DNA of 64,000 bases from Alnus glutinosa (GCF_958979055.1 NC_084893.1:25052987-25116986), one strand, 5' to 3'. Positions 10,827 through 24,600 are shown, counted from the stretch's first letter. Made by a program: numbers and translations. Notes: generated from the letters alone by a model not told the origin.

Positions 10827-13800
10827 ATGGTCGTAACCAGGGTCTTCCTCAGGATTCACTGTCTTCCCCTCATCACACTCTCCCCAAAACTCATCTTCCC
10901 CAAATTACCCCTCACAGTCTCTCTCTGCTCCACCACCAGCACCCAAGCCCTAACCCAAACCCGAATTCATGACCCGGCCCTCTCTTACGGACCCTCCCTC
11001 CACAAAGGAACCAAGCCGCAACCCGAACATCAACAACAAGACCAAGAAGATGAGGTAATCGACGAACAAAGCTTCACACGGGTCTTCGACCTGGCGGCCC
11101 TTCGTGTCCCGGCAAAAGATTGCTTTGCCCTCGAGATGCGACTCCGAGGCCACCTCTTGAACTGGCCTCGCATTCGCAACATTGCCCGAGTCCCCGGCGA
11201 CGAGGTCGACCCGGAGGTCTTAGATCTATTAGGACCCCAAGGCCAAGGTTTGAGCACTGAAGAAGAAGAAAATATCGTTTCGTTGGAACGAAGAATTTAC
11301 GGAAAAGCGGAGGGCGACGGCGACGTTTTGAGCCCGGTGTTGTACAGGGAAAAGCTGGCCAGGACGTTTAATTCGCGGGGGTATGTGAGATTCAGGAATT
11401 TGGCGCGGATTTCGAGGCCGAAAAGGAAGAAGAAGAGGAAGGAGGAGGAGGAGGAGAGCGGTGGGGACAATAAGGGAATTGGGAAGAATGAGATTGCTTT
11501 GGTGGAGGTTGTGGAGGGGGAGGGGGAAGGGGAGGAATTGAAGGGTTTGTTGGGGGATGAGTTTAAGGGGAAGACGAGGAAGTGGAAGGGTTCGACGAGG
11601 TTGTTGCTTTTGGACGAGCGGTATGCAGAGAGGGACGTGGAGGACTTGCCCGAGGCAATCAAGGTTAAAAGGCTGTTCCCAACACTTTGATACTCTGTGA
11701 GTTCGTTGGAAGATTTTTCTGAATTTTTTCTTTGCTTTGTGCTGTATGGACTGGTATCGCTAGAGTTTCCTGTTTTTAGATATTATCTTTGCGTCTTGAT
11801 TGATACAGGCTCTATACTTCTCTTGATATCAGATTTGTTGATGATCTTGTATAGCCCCCATTATGACATTGGTTGCACATTGCTGTATTTGGTTTACCAC
11901 TTCAATGTTTTTGATGTGATTAAAATCTTTTCATGAAGACAACATTTTCACTACCAAGAGTAAGTAAATATGTCGTGGTGCATTTCATGACCTTGAGTTT
12001 AGGCAGGCTGTTTATGTAATGAAAAGGCAAAATTTGATATCAAAGCGTAACTAAATGTGTCGTGCTAATATAACTGTTTTCACTTACATGTATAACTATT
12101 TTCATGATGTCCTGCACCTGGAGAGTTCTCTCTCTAGGTTCCCGAGCCTCAAGCAACGTCTTCATTTTTATTGCAACTCTAGCGGTAGTTGGCCTTCATT
12201 TATTAATGCTAGTCAGGCATTTTAAGTGTAAATGATGGCATCCTGTGATTTTTTGACGCTATCAAAATGGTCAGAGTTTCATATTAACATGATACAACCA
12301 TTATTGTCATATTTGTCAAAGATATCTCATGGTATTTTGATAACATGTGGAAGTGGAGGTTTCTGGTAGAGCTTGTGGCTCCCCCCCTCAGGGAACCCTT
12401 TTTTACATGAGGGAGAGCTATTTATGTAGGCTTTGGCACATCACATATCTAGTCCTGATTGGTGAGCTCTCAGGAATTGGTGTCTGACGGTAACTGTAGC
12501 GAGGTTTCTTCATTACCTTGGTTACCAATTTTGGCTATTGGCACCGAGCTTAACCGTGGTTGGGAAAGTCGATCTTCACAATCAGCACATAGCATGCAGA
12601 TCTGTTAGCGCACTTATATTGTACTGCAATCAATGTTTGAGTTTGTTCAAACATTATTGTGATATCCACCAAGATATACTTGTCAAATTTCCATAGTGTG
12701 CCACCATGGTGGAAATTATGTGTCGACTTTCTTTGCTAAAGTCACCATTAGTATTGTATCCACCAAGGTTAACTTGTCAAGTTTCCATTGCACGGTGCTA
12801 TGATGGAAGTTACATGTCTACTTTCTTTGCTAAAATTTGCTTTAGAAATCCTCTTCTCCTTCTCCTTCTTAATGATTGAGTTCGCTCAGCTACGAGGCTG
12901 CCATTTTCTCACTCCTTTCACTTCTTAATGATTGAGTTCGCTCAGCTACGAGGCTGCCATTTTCTCACTCCTTTCACTTCTTAATGATTGAGTTCACTCA
13001 GCTACGAGGCTGCCATTTTCTCAAACCTACATTCTTTCAAAGCAGCCATTGTACCCAATCAGAAGTGTTAGTCTCAAGTCACAAACTTGTCTTAGTCCTT
13101 GTGACCTTAGGTATGGAGACAGTGGCCCTTTCCTTCTTAGATAACTTGTTTCCTTTTTTATTTATATATTCATTTATTTTGCAACTTATTTTAATCTGTC
13201 TTGTTTATTTTTCTATGGAAATCCATGTTCTACACAATCATCTTACCTTGTTTCGGATGAGCATCTCATATATTCTTGTTTTTATGGAAGGATTTGTATG
13301 TAAGCTACTTTTTTCATCTATTTAATTAATATTATCTTCAAATTATCAGGCCGTGTTGAAAGAAGATATGGGGGAAAGAACAGAATCAGCTTTTGAGCTT
13401 GCTAGATGCAAGCTGACCTTGTTTTATGATTACTGGCAGATGAATGAGGTAAATGACACAAAGGACATCCAACAACTAGGCTAGGTGACATCTTTAAGTA
13501 AACTATGCTCTGAACCTTCTGGATGCGAAGCATTTGATGACCAAGAACTGGACACTTTACATTGTTCTTTCATATGAGATAATAGATGGAGAGAAGAGGC
13601 CTTCATTTACCTGAAGTGTTCTCTGATAATTGTTCTCAACTGCTTTATTAGAAATGACAGTACTCAAATAATAAGTTAAATTAACATCCTGATTGTCACT
13701 TGACCTTTTATGCACAAGAATGGGGGTTGACATGTCTCCCTATTTCAGTAGTAGACCCATATACATTGTATCATAGACTTCTCTGAAGAGTAGAGCCTTC

Positions 13801-14853
13801 TCACATATCTAGATAAGTGGCCTCTGTATCTTTTTAAGCTCACTCTCTTGTTTAGGGGCATAGACCGTTGATTAGGTATTAGTATTCATATCTTATGGGG
13901 ATTTGCCACTCTTAAATTGCTGAAAGTTTGCAGAATCAATGGATATATCAGGTCCTGTATGTTCTTGCAGATATTGGAGGCCTTGCTACCAAAGGGTATA
14001 ATTGTTCCTTCAGCTTTTGAAACAGTTGGGCATATTGTTCACCTGAACCTGAAGGAAGAACATCTACCGTACAAGAATCTTATAGCAAAGGTGCTTTTTT
14101 TGGAATTTCTTTTTTACTAGTTTGACAATTGAAAAGTGATTTTGCATCTATCAATTTTTTTTTTTAGAAAAAAAAAGAAATGAGAAGTGAATTTACTGTC
14201 ACTTCACAGAAGAAGGCTGTTTTTGTTTCCAGGTTGTTCTGGACAAAAATAAGCCAAAGATAAAGACAGTTGTCAACAAGATTGAAGCCATTCATAATGA
14301 CTACAGAACAATGCAGCTGGAGGTTTTAGCTGGAAACCACTCTCTTGTGACAACAGTAGTTGAGAATGGAATGCGATTTCATGTTGATTTAACAACAGTG
14401 TATGTTTCCTTTTGATTGCAAGCTTTATGGGAGAAGTTCATTAAAGTTATTGAATGCTTGCCAATGTCATGCTATGATTCAAAACTATTTGTTTCTGGTA
14501 AAGCTGCAAGCCTACCCTAGTACCCTTGCTATGTTCTAGTGCAGTATGCACCTCGAATGTGCCAAACTCTGATCGAATATTGAGTTACATCTACAATTTC
14601 TTTTTTCGTGAGGTCTCTGTTCTGGACATCTTTGAATCAATTTGAAGGCACGTTCGAGGTGTAATACAGAAAAAACTTCTTATAGCCTTAAAATCGATTT
14701 GTTAGCTGCATTTATCTGGAATCAGTAAGGCCTAAACGTAATATGTTGGAAATACAAGACACTGTAAGTCTCCAACCATAAAATTGTTACAGCCTTCTAT
14801 TGACCTCTTGGGGTGTATTAGCATTTTTTTATTTTTTTATTTTTTTTTTATTT

Positions 14854-14892
<39 letters not shown>

Positions 14893-15385
14893 TAGGGTGT
14901 ATTAGCAATTCATAAATAACCATATCTATTAATTTATCAAATCCATCTTCACCTTCTATCTAAAAGGTTGCCTGGAGAGGATCAATGACAGCCAGTATTA
15001 AATCTTTCTAGCTCATGCATTTGTTGATCACAAGTTAATCTGGGCATGTGAGTTAGATACACAGTTCACTCTTAGCACCATTCCTTGTGCGAAACTTACA
15101 AGAAACACCCAGTAGTTCCTTCTCCTGGTAGTGTCTGACCATTGATCATAGGCATGGGATAAAATATCTGGAATCATGATATTGTAGCCAGGGAATTGAG
15201 TGTCATGGTATACATGAATGTAGGAGTTGCTCCTAATTGGTTATATTGGAAGTTCATATTTAGAGTTGGTTTCAACTCTTATTCAAGTTTGACCTATTGG
15301 GTAGTTTGATTTCAGTAATGATAATATCATGAAGACAAACAAAAAGATAGAAATATTCGAGCTATACAACCCTTCTCATCCAACA

Positions 15386-15419
<34 letters not shown>

Positions 15420-17935
15420 AAAAGGAAATAGACCAAGAAAAAGAGAAAACTGAAAAACAATGTTTTGGCATTTTGAATTAGGATGTGATATTCCGACTGA
15501 GGAAAATATTCATCAACTTGACAGATTATGTGAGTTTAACACCATAAGGTGGGTTCTTTTTCTGTTTGCTTCAGTTAAATTCTATTGTAGTCAGGTGAAG
15601 GTCTTTGATCTTATAAAAGTCTTATGCTGTTGGATAGAAAAATAGGGAAGTAAAAATCTAGTCTGTTATTATGTCTTTGGATACACAACAGGCTCAATAT
15701 ACTATAGCCTGGTTTGACTATTCTGTCTATTGGGTGGGAATAAATTTGAAATTCTGTTTTCTAGAATAATCTATATGATTTGTTTTGTCAAGGACAGCTG
15801 CTTTTGTATCCCTTTTTGTGCTTAATTTGAAATGAATCAAGGCAGCAACCGAATAACAGTGGCTTCTGGATGGTTTTTCTCTTTTATGCAGGTATTGGAA
15901 TTCAAGGCTTGCTACTGAAAGACAAAGGCTTCTGAATGGCTTTACTCACAATGATGTTGTTTGTATGTTTATGTCTTGGCCTATTTTTGTTTATATTTAT
16001 TTATTTGTTTTTGAATAAGTAAAAATATTTTGTAAAATAGAGGAGAATGCTAAAGCGAAGTGTCAATAGAGCTAGCCTTTTTAGTTTTTATGTTAGGTGA
16101 TCTTATCTTGTTTTGAACTTTCCACCTACTTTTTCTGTCTCTGATAATGTCATAAAACCGTGGTGCTTACCTGTGTATGGTCGTCTTTTATGCAATTGAC
16201 AGGCGATGTTTTCTCTGGGGTTGGTCCACTAGCAATATCGGCTGCAAAGATTGTAAAACGTGTTTATGCTAATGATCTGAACCCACACGCGGTTGAATAT
16301 ATAGAAAGAAATTGTGTGCTCAACAAAGTTGAGAGGAAACTTGAGGTATGTGACTGACTTGTTGCCGTATTGGTATTTAGTGGTCGTACCTTTTCTATGC
16401 TTATGATAATAAGAAGAATATTCATCCAAAAAAAGATAATAAGAAGAATAAGAAAAATGAAGGATCTTCTAGTTTGACTGTATAGTGGGGAAAGGATTTC
16501 TTTGTGGTATGTAAATGATGAAGACAGCGTGGGTAGATGAGAGTAATTCCTCCCAGAATATTGATAAGTTAGACACTGAGTATTACACAGGAATTCTTTT
16601 TTTTTTTTTTTAAATTTATTTATTAGTAAGTTACATATGCACCCGGTGGGACTTGAAATCACGACCTCACCCTCTACCTTGCTACAAAGGGAGGAAGTAC
16701 CATTTGTGCTAAAGCTCATTGGTTTCTACTCATTGGATTCTTAAGCATCTCTCTTAGTAAGCATGACATGAATAAGGAAAGATTCATTTGTCAGAGATAT
16801 TCTTGGAGGTTTCTTGATCGGTTGATAAAGTCAAAATGATGAATAAGCATATTTGCACAATGTATCCTGAATTTAGCTTCTTTCGCTAGTTCTCAGGCTT
16901 TAATTCATACCCATTTAAGAGTAATGCTACACATCATCCCCTTATCCTCCTTTTGTCCTCCCAAAATTGATGTGGCTCTTAAAATTACCATTGAATTTTT
17001 GATATATCACTTTTGGATTTTGATCCAATGGTGATTTTAAGAGCCACATCAATTTTGGGAGGACAAAAGGAGGACAAGGGGATTATGTGTAGCATTACTC
17101 CCCATTTATGGGGCATTAACTCAGAGATACATTGCCTAGGCGTTTCACAGTATTAGTTTTCTTATGAATAGAGTTATATGCTTCTTCTTATGGACCTTGA
17201 CTTCCCAGGTCTTTAACATGGACGGGAGGAGGTTCATCCAGGCTATATTTGCAAGTGAGAAAGCTAAGCGCATTACACAAGTGGTTATGAATTTGCCAAA
17301 TGATGCTGCAGAGTATCTAGGTCTGTTGTTAATTTTTATGGATGTTCTTGATCTCGTTTTTTTATTTTTATGTGTTAATATCAGACTAGTATTCCATTGG
17401 ATTCGTAAATTACTATTGTGCAGTCTATAAAAAAAATGATCAGCAGAGTTGTAATTAGCTATTAAGTTTATCAAGTTAATAATTTGGACCAATTCTGTTG
17501 TAAAATATCTTGACTCATCCTCTGTGTGAGTGTGTGGATGTTTTTGCCTCTATGAACAGATGCATTCAGGGGAATATTCAGAGATAGACCGGAGAATGGA
17601 GATTTCACTTTCCCAATGATCCATGTTTATGGATTCTCCAAAGCACAAGATCCAGAGTTTGACTTTCATGAGGTCTGTTCTAAAATTTCATACAACATGC
17701 ACGTGTTATTTGCTTGGCTAATTGAACAAACTCCAGGCTGTTTGTTTGAAATTATCTTCCCTCATCCTTCTCCGTAATAATTTTAATGCAGCGGATAAGA
17801 ATTGCATTGAAAGAGGTGGCAGTTGATGTAGAAATGCGAAGAGTACGCGTCGTTGCACCAGGAAAATGGATGCTATGCGCATCGTTTGTCCTCCCTGAGA
17901 CTGTAGCATTTGCAGATAGTAGACCAGATATGTAA
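10827..17935 (+). CDS. TRM5: tRNA (guanine37-N1)-methyltransferase, Trm5 family (nine exons)
   Basis: Transfers a methyl group from S-adenosylmethionine to N1 of G37 next to the anticodon, which limits frameshifting. Exons: 10827-11663, 13350-13448, 13971-14090, 14233-14399, 15892-15962, 16203-16345, 17209-17320, 17560-17672 and 17792-17935. All junctions are GT-AG and in frame, giving 601 aa. The Trm5 core follows a plant-specific N-terminal half. Motifs seen: SAM-binding DVFSGVGP (433-440), NDLNP (455-459), NMDGRRF (482-488) and NLP (507-509). YWNSRLATER (409-418) precedes them. The first 50 residues are poor in acids and rich in Ser, Thr and Arg, as in organelle transit peptides, so a mitochondrial or plastid form is likely. 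A Lys/Glu-rich insert sits at about 190-235. The ATG has a good context (A at -3, G at +4). The Arabidopsis counterpart is, from memory, At4g27340. The first intron is 1.7 kb; intron 6 carries two transposon insertions. Confidence 0.95.
12655..12840. repeat. Imperfect tandem duplication in intron 1 of the tRNA methyltransferase gene
   Basis: Two diverged copies of about 90 bp are arranged in tandem. Both run from atccaccaag through acttgtcaa, tttccat and a tggaa segment to ctttctttgctaaa. They are purely intronic and I recognise no function. Confidence 0.6.
12869..13024. repeat. Tandem repeat, 56-bp unit, 2.8 copies, intron 1
   Basis: Units start at 12869, 12925 and 12981 with ttaatgattgagttc. 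The first two are identical and the third has one change before it stops after the shared ccattttctc. Such high identity points to recent expansion, so copy number probably varies between individuals. Confidence 0.92.
14859..15417. repeat. Simple repeats in intron 4 of the tRNA methyltransferase gene
   Basis: A (TA)n run of about 32 bp lies at 14859-14890 and a 31-bp A run at 15387-15417. The sequence between them is ordinary intron. The A run may be the tail of an old retroposon, but no body could be identified. Confidence 0.8.
16597..16734 (-). mobile_element. tRNA-derived SINE in intron 6 of the tRNA methyltransferase gene
   Basis: On the minus strand, an A-box-like TAGCACAAATGG (16700-16711) and a B-box-like GATTTCAAGTCC (16649-16660) are spaced about 40 bp apart and followed by an A tail (the T run at 16597-16611 on plus). 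Flanks gaattctt (16591-16598) and ggattctt (16735-16742) look like an 8-bp target duplication with one change. It would be a pol III-transcribed retroposon inserted antisense to the gene. Confidence 0.75.
16919..17100. mobile_element. MULE-type MITE in intron 6 of the tRNA methyltransferase gene
   Basis: This 182-bp element is almost wholly an inverted repeat. The left arm begins gagtaatgctacacat and the right arm ends atgtgtagcattactc. The flanks cccatttaa (16910-16918) and cccatttat (17101-17109) form a 9-bp target duplication with one mismatch. It lies about 110 bp upstream of exon 7 and could fold into a long hairpin in the pre-mRNA. Confidence 0.92.
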
Positions 17936-20900
17936 AAAGCTGAGGGTAAGCTGTACCCAAATTTCTTTAAACATCAATTATAAAATCGATATTTACAAAT
18001 GTATTTTTATATGTACTCTCTATTTGTATATGCATTTAGGAGTAGTTAATTTATGTAGTCATTTTGCCAATGTTCATAATGTTATTGTTTCTACTCGTTT
18101 TATCATTGGAAAAAAAGGCCAGTGAAATAAGCTAACATGATCAGTACTACACCATTTAAAAGGGTTTATCTAACAATCACTTAGCTCCTTTGGACAAGTT
18201 ACCTTCGCAGCAAAGAAAGGACCATTTTCTGATTGTCCGGAGTTCCCATCTCCATACAACTATCATTAGTTTTCTTGATTTTATGGAGAAATAAAATAGA
18301 TGAGACCACTGTAATGAGATGAGCAAGAATCTTAGGACGGGGAAAAACTCATCATATAAGTGGCCAGGAATGGAGTAAGGGCATAATAGAATGTTTTAAT
18401 CAAGAAAACACTCAACAAACTACTTTGGATGGTAGCATATAGCACCTTCGACTACATGATTGAATTTATAATAATTGTGAAAGAAATGATTTGAGTTAGA
18501 AATATGCTACAGACAGTCAGTGTCAAAACTCAGCAGTTTCAAAAAGGCCCCACATCAATTGTAATGTAGGGACACGCAAATTTTAAAATAGGTCTTGAAA
18601 ATAGCGGGATTTGAAAGGCTTATTATGTAACAGGTGGTTAATAGTTGCACTTTGGCTTTTAATAACAACATAATCACCTGTTAGTGGCTAATCAATCCTA
18701 ACAAAACGGTTAGGATTATTTAAAAGTGAATAACCGTAACTGCTTTTACACGGCAAGTAGGCAAAAGGTCCAAATATATAAAAGAATAAAGTAAATAAAA
18801 AAATTAGCAACTAGAGGGATCAACGATAAACTGATTGGTTAAAGAAGAAACAAATTTTTATTTTAAAAAAAAAAAAGACAAAAGAAATTCAGGAAAACTG
18901 ACTTCTTTCCATTTTTTATTTACGGTATTTTTGTCATTTTTTTTTGTACGAAGGGGATGTATTGCAATTGTAATGTAATTTGGGGGGACATTGTTGTAGT
19001 TGAAAATATTTAAGGAGAATATTACAAATTATTCAATATTTAGAACTTAGAAGGGGATATATCATATATGTATGTGTACTTTTTCAACAAAAAATTAAAA
19101 TAAAAAAACACAAGTAAATGTCAAATATATGGCACTGGAGTGGCAGGGGTGCCCTTATTTAACATACCAAAAGGAAAAGAAAAGAGAGTCCAAATTTCAT
19201 TTTGGATTGGCTGTGATCTATTCTTCACCCAGACACCTCACAGTCATATCTTGCTTTAATGTCTTGAGTCTCTGTTTTGTAGTGTTTTTGTGCTGTACCA
19301 CCACAACTAATCAATGACAGCGACCTCTTCCTGAATCAAAAATAAATAAACAAATTAAAAAAAAAAAAAACCAATTTGTACATAAATGCTATAGACACTG
19401 GATTTTTTTGTACTCAGATTTGTCCTCCTTGGACGGCCCAGATTCACCCCAAACATTTGCATGCTGCTCATCATGTCCTTCCTAAAAATCTTACTGTAAA
19501 TCACGTACTCTGTATGCATCTGTTTTGCCCCACCCACAGGCCATGCCAATTGTGAAGAATAGGGTGGGGTGGGCAGGATGGTCTTTCTGGGCACGATGGG
19601 TGGGGGCAGGATGGTAAAACTAAAGGGTGAGAGAGAATGAAAGCAAATCTCAGTTCAGATTGAGATCTATATAATAATATCTTTCCTGTGGTCCTTATTT
19701 ATGACTAAAAAAATGAAAGAGAAGGAGGGGGAGCAGAGGATCTTCTCTGCTACTTTGTGCAAAAATAGGTAGCTCATTCACCAGTTGCATAAAGCCAGAA
19801 CTAACAGTTACTCTAACAGCTACATTCTTTATAGCAGCCAGCTCTAGGATACACAAATGTAATGCTCACCTGCTCACTCTCCACATTATTACAAAACAAT
19901 CCTAAAAACACCATCACTTACACTAATCTTGAAACATAAACTTAGTAATTAATGATTTAGGCATTCTAAAGAGACCGGGTGCCTCTTGCGAAATAACGGC
20001 CTCGTTTGATAGTACTCTTTAAAGAGTGTTGCCAAATGAGCCCGTTGTCTTGGCCGGAACCACCGACAACTATTCGATTGCAAACTTAATCTTATAATTT
20101 GGCATGTCATGTTTTGAGGTTATAGCGAGAAAATAAAATGTTTTGGATACTACTATTTTTATTACAACCACCCTTTAGAAATTGACGTAACAATTTATAA
20201 CTGTTAAAATGATTAAGAGTGTAGAATGGTGCTAGAGGAGCTACAACTTTGATTACGAAGCCATTTTTAAATTGACATAGCCAGTCTATAATTGGTGAAA
20301 TAATCAAGCAAAAAATCTTGCTTATTGTTTTTTTCTTAATTATTTCACAAATTGTGAATCGTCATATCATTTTGGAAATGACTTTGTAGTAAAAGTTGTA
20401 GTAGTCCAAGCATTTTTTAAAAGCGTTTGCTTGAAGCTTGCCAAAGAAATATAGGTCATGTTTAGTAAACTTCGCTAAAACCCTTTTAACTTTTCAAACG
20501 TTGGAACTCTTTTGAAATAACAATTACTCAAACAGATTTTCAGATGTGGCTACCACTACTAACACATTTTCAAAACAAACTATAAAATTCTTCTCAAAAC
20601 TCAAAACACTGTCATGCTAGTAATGTCGTTGCTTGAGTCATACGGTGGCTGCCGATGCCCGCCATTGTGGCATCATCTTTTTACACTTGTTTTCTTTTTC
20701 CTAACAATCATTTTCTTATACATGATCCATGCCATGCCATTCACAACCAGTTCTCTTATCCACTAATAATAAATAAATAAATAAATAAAAGTGAAATTCC
20801 AATTTCTTCGTGTTAGTACCCAACCTTACAACTCATGGACTTTTGGTCCGTTTGTGTTTGCAATTTTAAAAAGTAATATTTTAAAATAGCGTTTTTAAAA

Positions 20901-20994
20901 CGTGCTATTTGAAAATATGACTGAAATCATAATTTTACCTTTAAAATTGTTGTTTAGTCTTTAAAATAATGCATTTTTAAAAATCGCAGGTTCT
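17936..20994. other. 3' flank of the tRNA methyltransferase gene and intergenic DNA
   Basis: The first 200 bp are the probable 3' UTR. The rest is AT-rich. Around 19400-19800 there is a less AT-rich stretch with purine-rich runs and a ctatataataata sequence. No gene or RNA structure is supported there. From about 20845 begins an older AT-rich repeat (gtttgtgtttgcaattttaaaaag) that the next element interrupts; related sequence is at about 46640-46800. Confidence 0.5.
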
Positions 20995-21830
20995 TTTCTT
21001 TTAGGGTTAAATACATACTTGCCACATGTGGTTTGTAAATTTTATTTTTTGCCTCTTCAGTTTTACTTTTTATCATAAGTGATACCTGTGCTATGGGAAA
21101 AGATGCAAATGGTATCTCCGTCTATTTTTCATCCAAAACTAACAGAAATCCACGTCAGCGCCATGTGGTACTATTCAAAATACGACACGTGGCCATAATA
21201 TATATATTAATTTTAAGGCTTTTTTTTTAAAAAAAAATAATAATAATTTTTGGAGTGGCTCTTTTGGGCCACATGGGGTGGTTTGGCCACCTTCAAGGGC
21301 AAAACGGGAAGTAAAAAAATTTGAGGGTTTTGCCTTGGGGGTGGCCGAACCACCCTCGTGGCCCACGAGGGTGGTTCGGCCACCCTCAAACCACCCCCGT
21401 AGGCCACAAGGGTGGTTCGACCACCCCCAAACTAGATGATCTGGGGGTGGCCGAACTACCCTCGTGGCCTATGGGGTATTTCGACCACCCCAAGGGCAAA
21501 ACGGGAAGCAAAAAAATTTGAAGGTTTTGCTTTGGGGTGGCTGGCCACCCTCTTGTGGCCCAAAAAGCCACCCCTACAATTTTTTTAATTTTTTTTAAAA
21601 AAGGCCTCAAAATTTCAAAAAAAAAGTGTGGCCATGTGTTGCATTTTGAATGGTGCCACGTGGCGCTGACGTGGATTTCTGTTAGTTTTGGATGAAAAAA
21701 TAGACGGAGGTACCATTTGCATCTTTTTCCATAAAATTAGTATCACCTATGATAAAAAGTAAAACTGAATGGACAAAAAATAAAATTTGCAAATCATATG
21801 AGACAATTTTGCATTTAACCCTTTCTTTTA
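20995..21830. mobile_element. MULE-type inverted-repeat element A (9-bp target duplication)
   Basis: The element runs from 21004 to 21821 (818 bp) and is flanked on both sides by the perfect 9-bp duplication tttctttta (20995-21003 and 21822-21830). The ends are gggttaaat and atttaaccc. The long arms include matching cacgtcagcgccatgtgg and ccacgtggcgctgacgtgg segments. The centre is GC-rich and made of repeated ggtggttcggccaccc-type palindromes shared with elements B and C. There is no transposase; it would be moved in trans. It sits inside an older AT-rich repeat. Confidence 0.93.
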
Positions 21831-24600
21831 ACATTTTTAAATTGCAATTTTTTTTTTTTTAGACACAATTCAAAACAACATATTTTAAAATCGTTTTTTT
21901 TTTTTTTCCTGTAAAATCAAAATGTTAAACGAATTTTTAATTTTATCAGATACCCTCACACGTGTGAACTGGTCCCCACCGGCACCCACAAAGAGACACC
22001 CTCTAGCCGCATCGCCTACATCCTAAATGCCATCATAATGCCCAAATCCCGCAGGCGTTCCATCATCCATGCAGGGCGCAATCTGCGTCCCCAGAACCCA
22101 AGAATCCACCATGTCTGTCCAAACCCATCTTCATACGTGTCTACCCAACAACCTAACCACCCTACCTTCGCACGTGCCAATCCCCCTTCAGATTGTTCTC
22201 CACGTCCCTTTTCCTTCAGCCGCCTATTTTCCATACAACACATACTTCTCTCTCTCTCTCTCTCTCTCTCTCCCTCCCTCTCCTCGTACCTCACACTCCA
22301 GTGATGGTCCCCCATCTGGCACGTAGTAGAGAGGGGTCCACCGAAAGTGGGACCCATGAAAATAATCTTTTAAGATTCTCAAAGAACGACTATAACCAAG
22401 GGTGCTGCCTATCAGGACCTTTGATTCCTCTTTGATGCCTGATGGTGCCAAAATCTAGGGAAAGATCAATGCCCATCAAGAGAAGGTGGAGCCCATATGG
22501 GTGAGATGGCCATCCCTGATTGGCACCCATCTCAAATCATGGTGGTCGTGGCATAGAGGCCGGCGCGAGTTCGTACACCCTACATGCCTTTTGGTTATGT
22601 GGGATCTCTCACCAAATTCGTATTTTGTCCGGCCTTGGTTGCTCACACGGTTCAGCTTTTGATCCAAAGCCTCCCATTTTATATGTTATTTTTAAAATTA
22701 TTATTAAATTTTAAAAAAATTATCTTTAATTACACTGAGAATGAAAATTTACAGTAATTAATTGTTAAAAATGTTAATAATTTATACAGTTAATATAAAA
22801 AAAAATTATATCATATCTATTTATCCAAATAAATTTTCAAGTAAAATCTCTAATAACAGCTGCTTAAATTTTTAGCCATTAATTGCCATGAATCTAAATC
22901 AATAGACTGCATGGGTGTGGCTAGGTTTCGCTCATTTATGAAGCCCCTCTTAGCCCTCTAGGTGAGGAATCGTGGACCAATTGATTTGTAAAGGTTAGAT
23001 TTGGGCATTTTAAATCAATTCTTGAGAGTGAAGATCATGATGTTGTAGTCTTAAATGTGGATTAATTAATAAAAATTCTGGTTAGACCTAGTTTGAGTTA
23101 GGGGTAGGTCAGAGACCAAATGATGATTGGAGCATCATAGATGCCTAGCTTGGCACAACAATATTCTTTATTATCTGGTGGTAAGGATATGTTTGGATCA
23201 TGATGTGGTTTTGTAACAAATCCGAAAAGGAATTTCATAATAATGGTCCTTTTGTTTTGCCTTTTTGGTATTTTTTAGTGTTTAATGGGAACAAAAATAA
23301 TGATAAATAAAAATTATTTTTAGTTTGACTGTAAAAATTTATTTAATTTTTGAAAGAAAACCGTAAATCATTTTTTAGATTTAAACTTTTTATTCTTGTA
23401 TGCACGTTTGTGAAAATTCATAATCGTCGGGCATTGGAATTTGTTAGTAACCCGACTCAACCGCTGAAGATTTCCGAATTTTAGTATCGGATTGCTAAAA
23501 TTTAGTGGCAGTATTGGTTGAATTCTGACAATGGTCGTCGGATTTCGGTGGATCAGATTCCTGCCAGTTTGGTCAGAATCTTACCAATACAGCTTTTTTC
23601 TCGGATTCCGGCCAATTTGGCCAAAATTTTTGCTGGAATTCGATGACGGCGGCCAGACATCGTCGGATTCCGTTTTACGCTGTTAGTAATTTTTTTATAT
23701 GAGCCAAGCGCTGAAACATTATTTTGTCGAAAATATTTTAAGATGAAAAATATTTTACGTCGAAACAAACATAGCATAAATTTAGCCGTACAAGAAATGG
23801 GTAACAAAAACTTGGATGAAGTGGTTGAAAGATCGATTTTTATGGCTGCTACTTTTTGGGGTTCTGTTTCCCTTCCCTTGCCTTAGTTCCATTATCGATC
23901 ATCATGGGATCAATGAGTGCAAGTTTGAAGAACTTAGGTTTAAATTACTTGTAGTAATAGTATATGGAAATATATACGAGGTGTTTTATAATGTTTTTTA
24001 AGGAGGTTTTTTGTGTTTTGGTTAAAAATGTATTATGATGTGACATAACTTTAAAAGTAGTTTTAATTTTATTTTTTGTTGTTGAGTATTTTGTGTTTAA
24101 AATTATTTGTTAATTAATGTTTTATTACATCTTAACCAAGGCAGCAGGCAAGGAAAAGAGATAGATCCCAAGCTTGAAGCTTCCTCACTAAATCTAAAAG
24201 CTAGCATTATATAGAGAGAGTATTTTTTTTTTTTTTTTAATTATCATATTACATTTATTTAGTAATTTAGATTCTTGAGGTAACCCCATAGAGTCATGGA
24301 GAGAAAAATCCAGAAATTTAGGAAGAAGCCCCTCCCCCCTTGAATTGGTGCATATATATACATATATAAGTGGGACCCACCATGAGATTTTATCCCCCAA
24401 CACAAGTTTTGCTTAAGCATTATTGTCAAATTGTCAATTAATTGCTAACTTGACTCATGTCCTTCTTTCTATCATTCTTCTCCTCCTTATTATTAATTGA
24501 TTGCAAATTTAAAAGGTAAATTAAATGTAGTATTAACAAACTCCTGCCCAAAAATCTTACTCTATATGATTGCCCAAGATCGAGGCCATGGTTTAAATAT
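21831..24600. other. Intergenic DNA upstream of the SPL-type gene
   Basis: The stretch at 21960-22660 has a more balanced base composition, with a (CT)n run at about 22246-22272. Several overlapping short frames are present on both strands, but none shows a family resemblance. From about 23400 to 23780 there is a diverged relative of the element at 9967-10662, ending acgtcgaaacaaacatagcat. The rest is AT-rich with nothing recognisable. Confidence 0.45.

Noticed and set aside
21175..21610. Short frames rich in Gly, Trp, Pro and His in element A
   Set aside because: They come from the GC-rich palindromic repeats of the transposon and appear on both strands, so they are not genes.
22016..22451. 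Six overlapping frames around a CT microsatellite
   Set aside because: Ser-Leu or Arg-Glu runs from (CT)n; no frame has consistent protein-like composition beyond the repeat.
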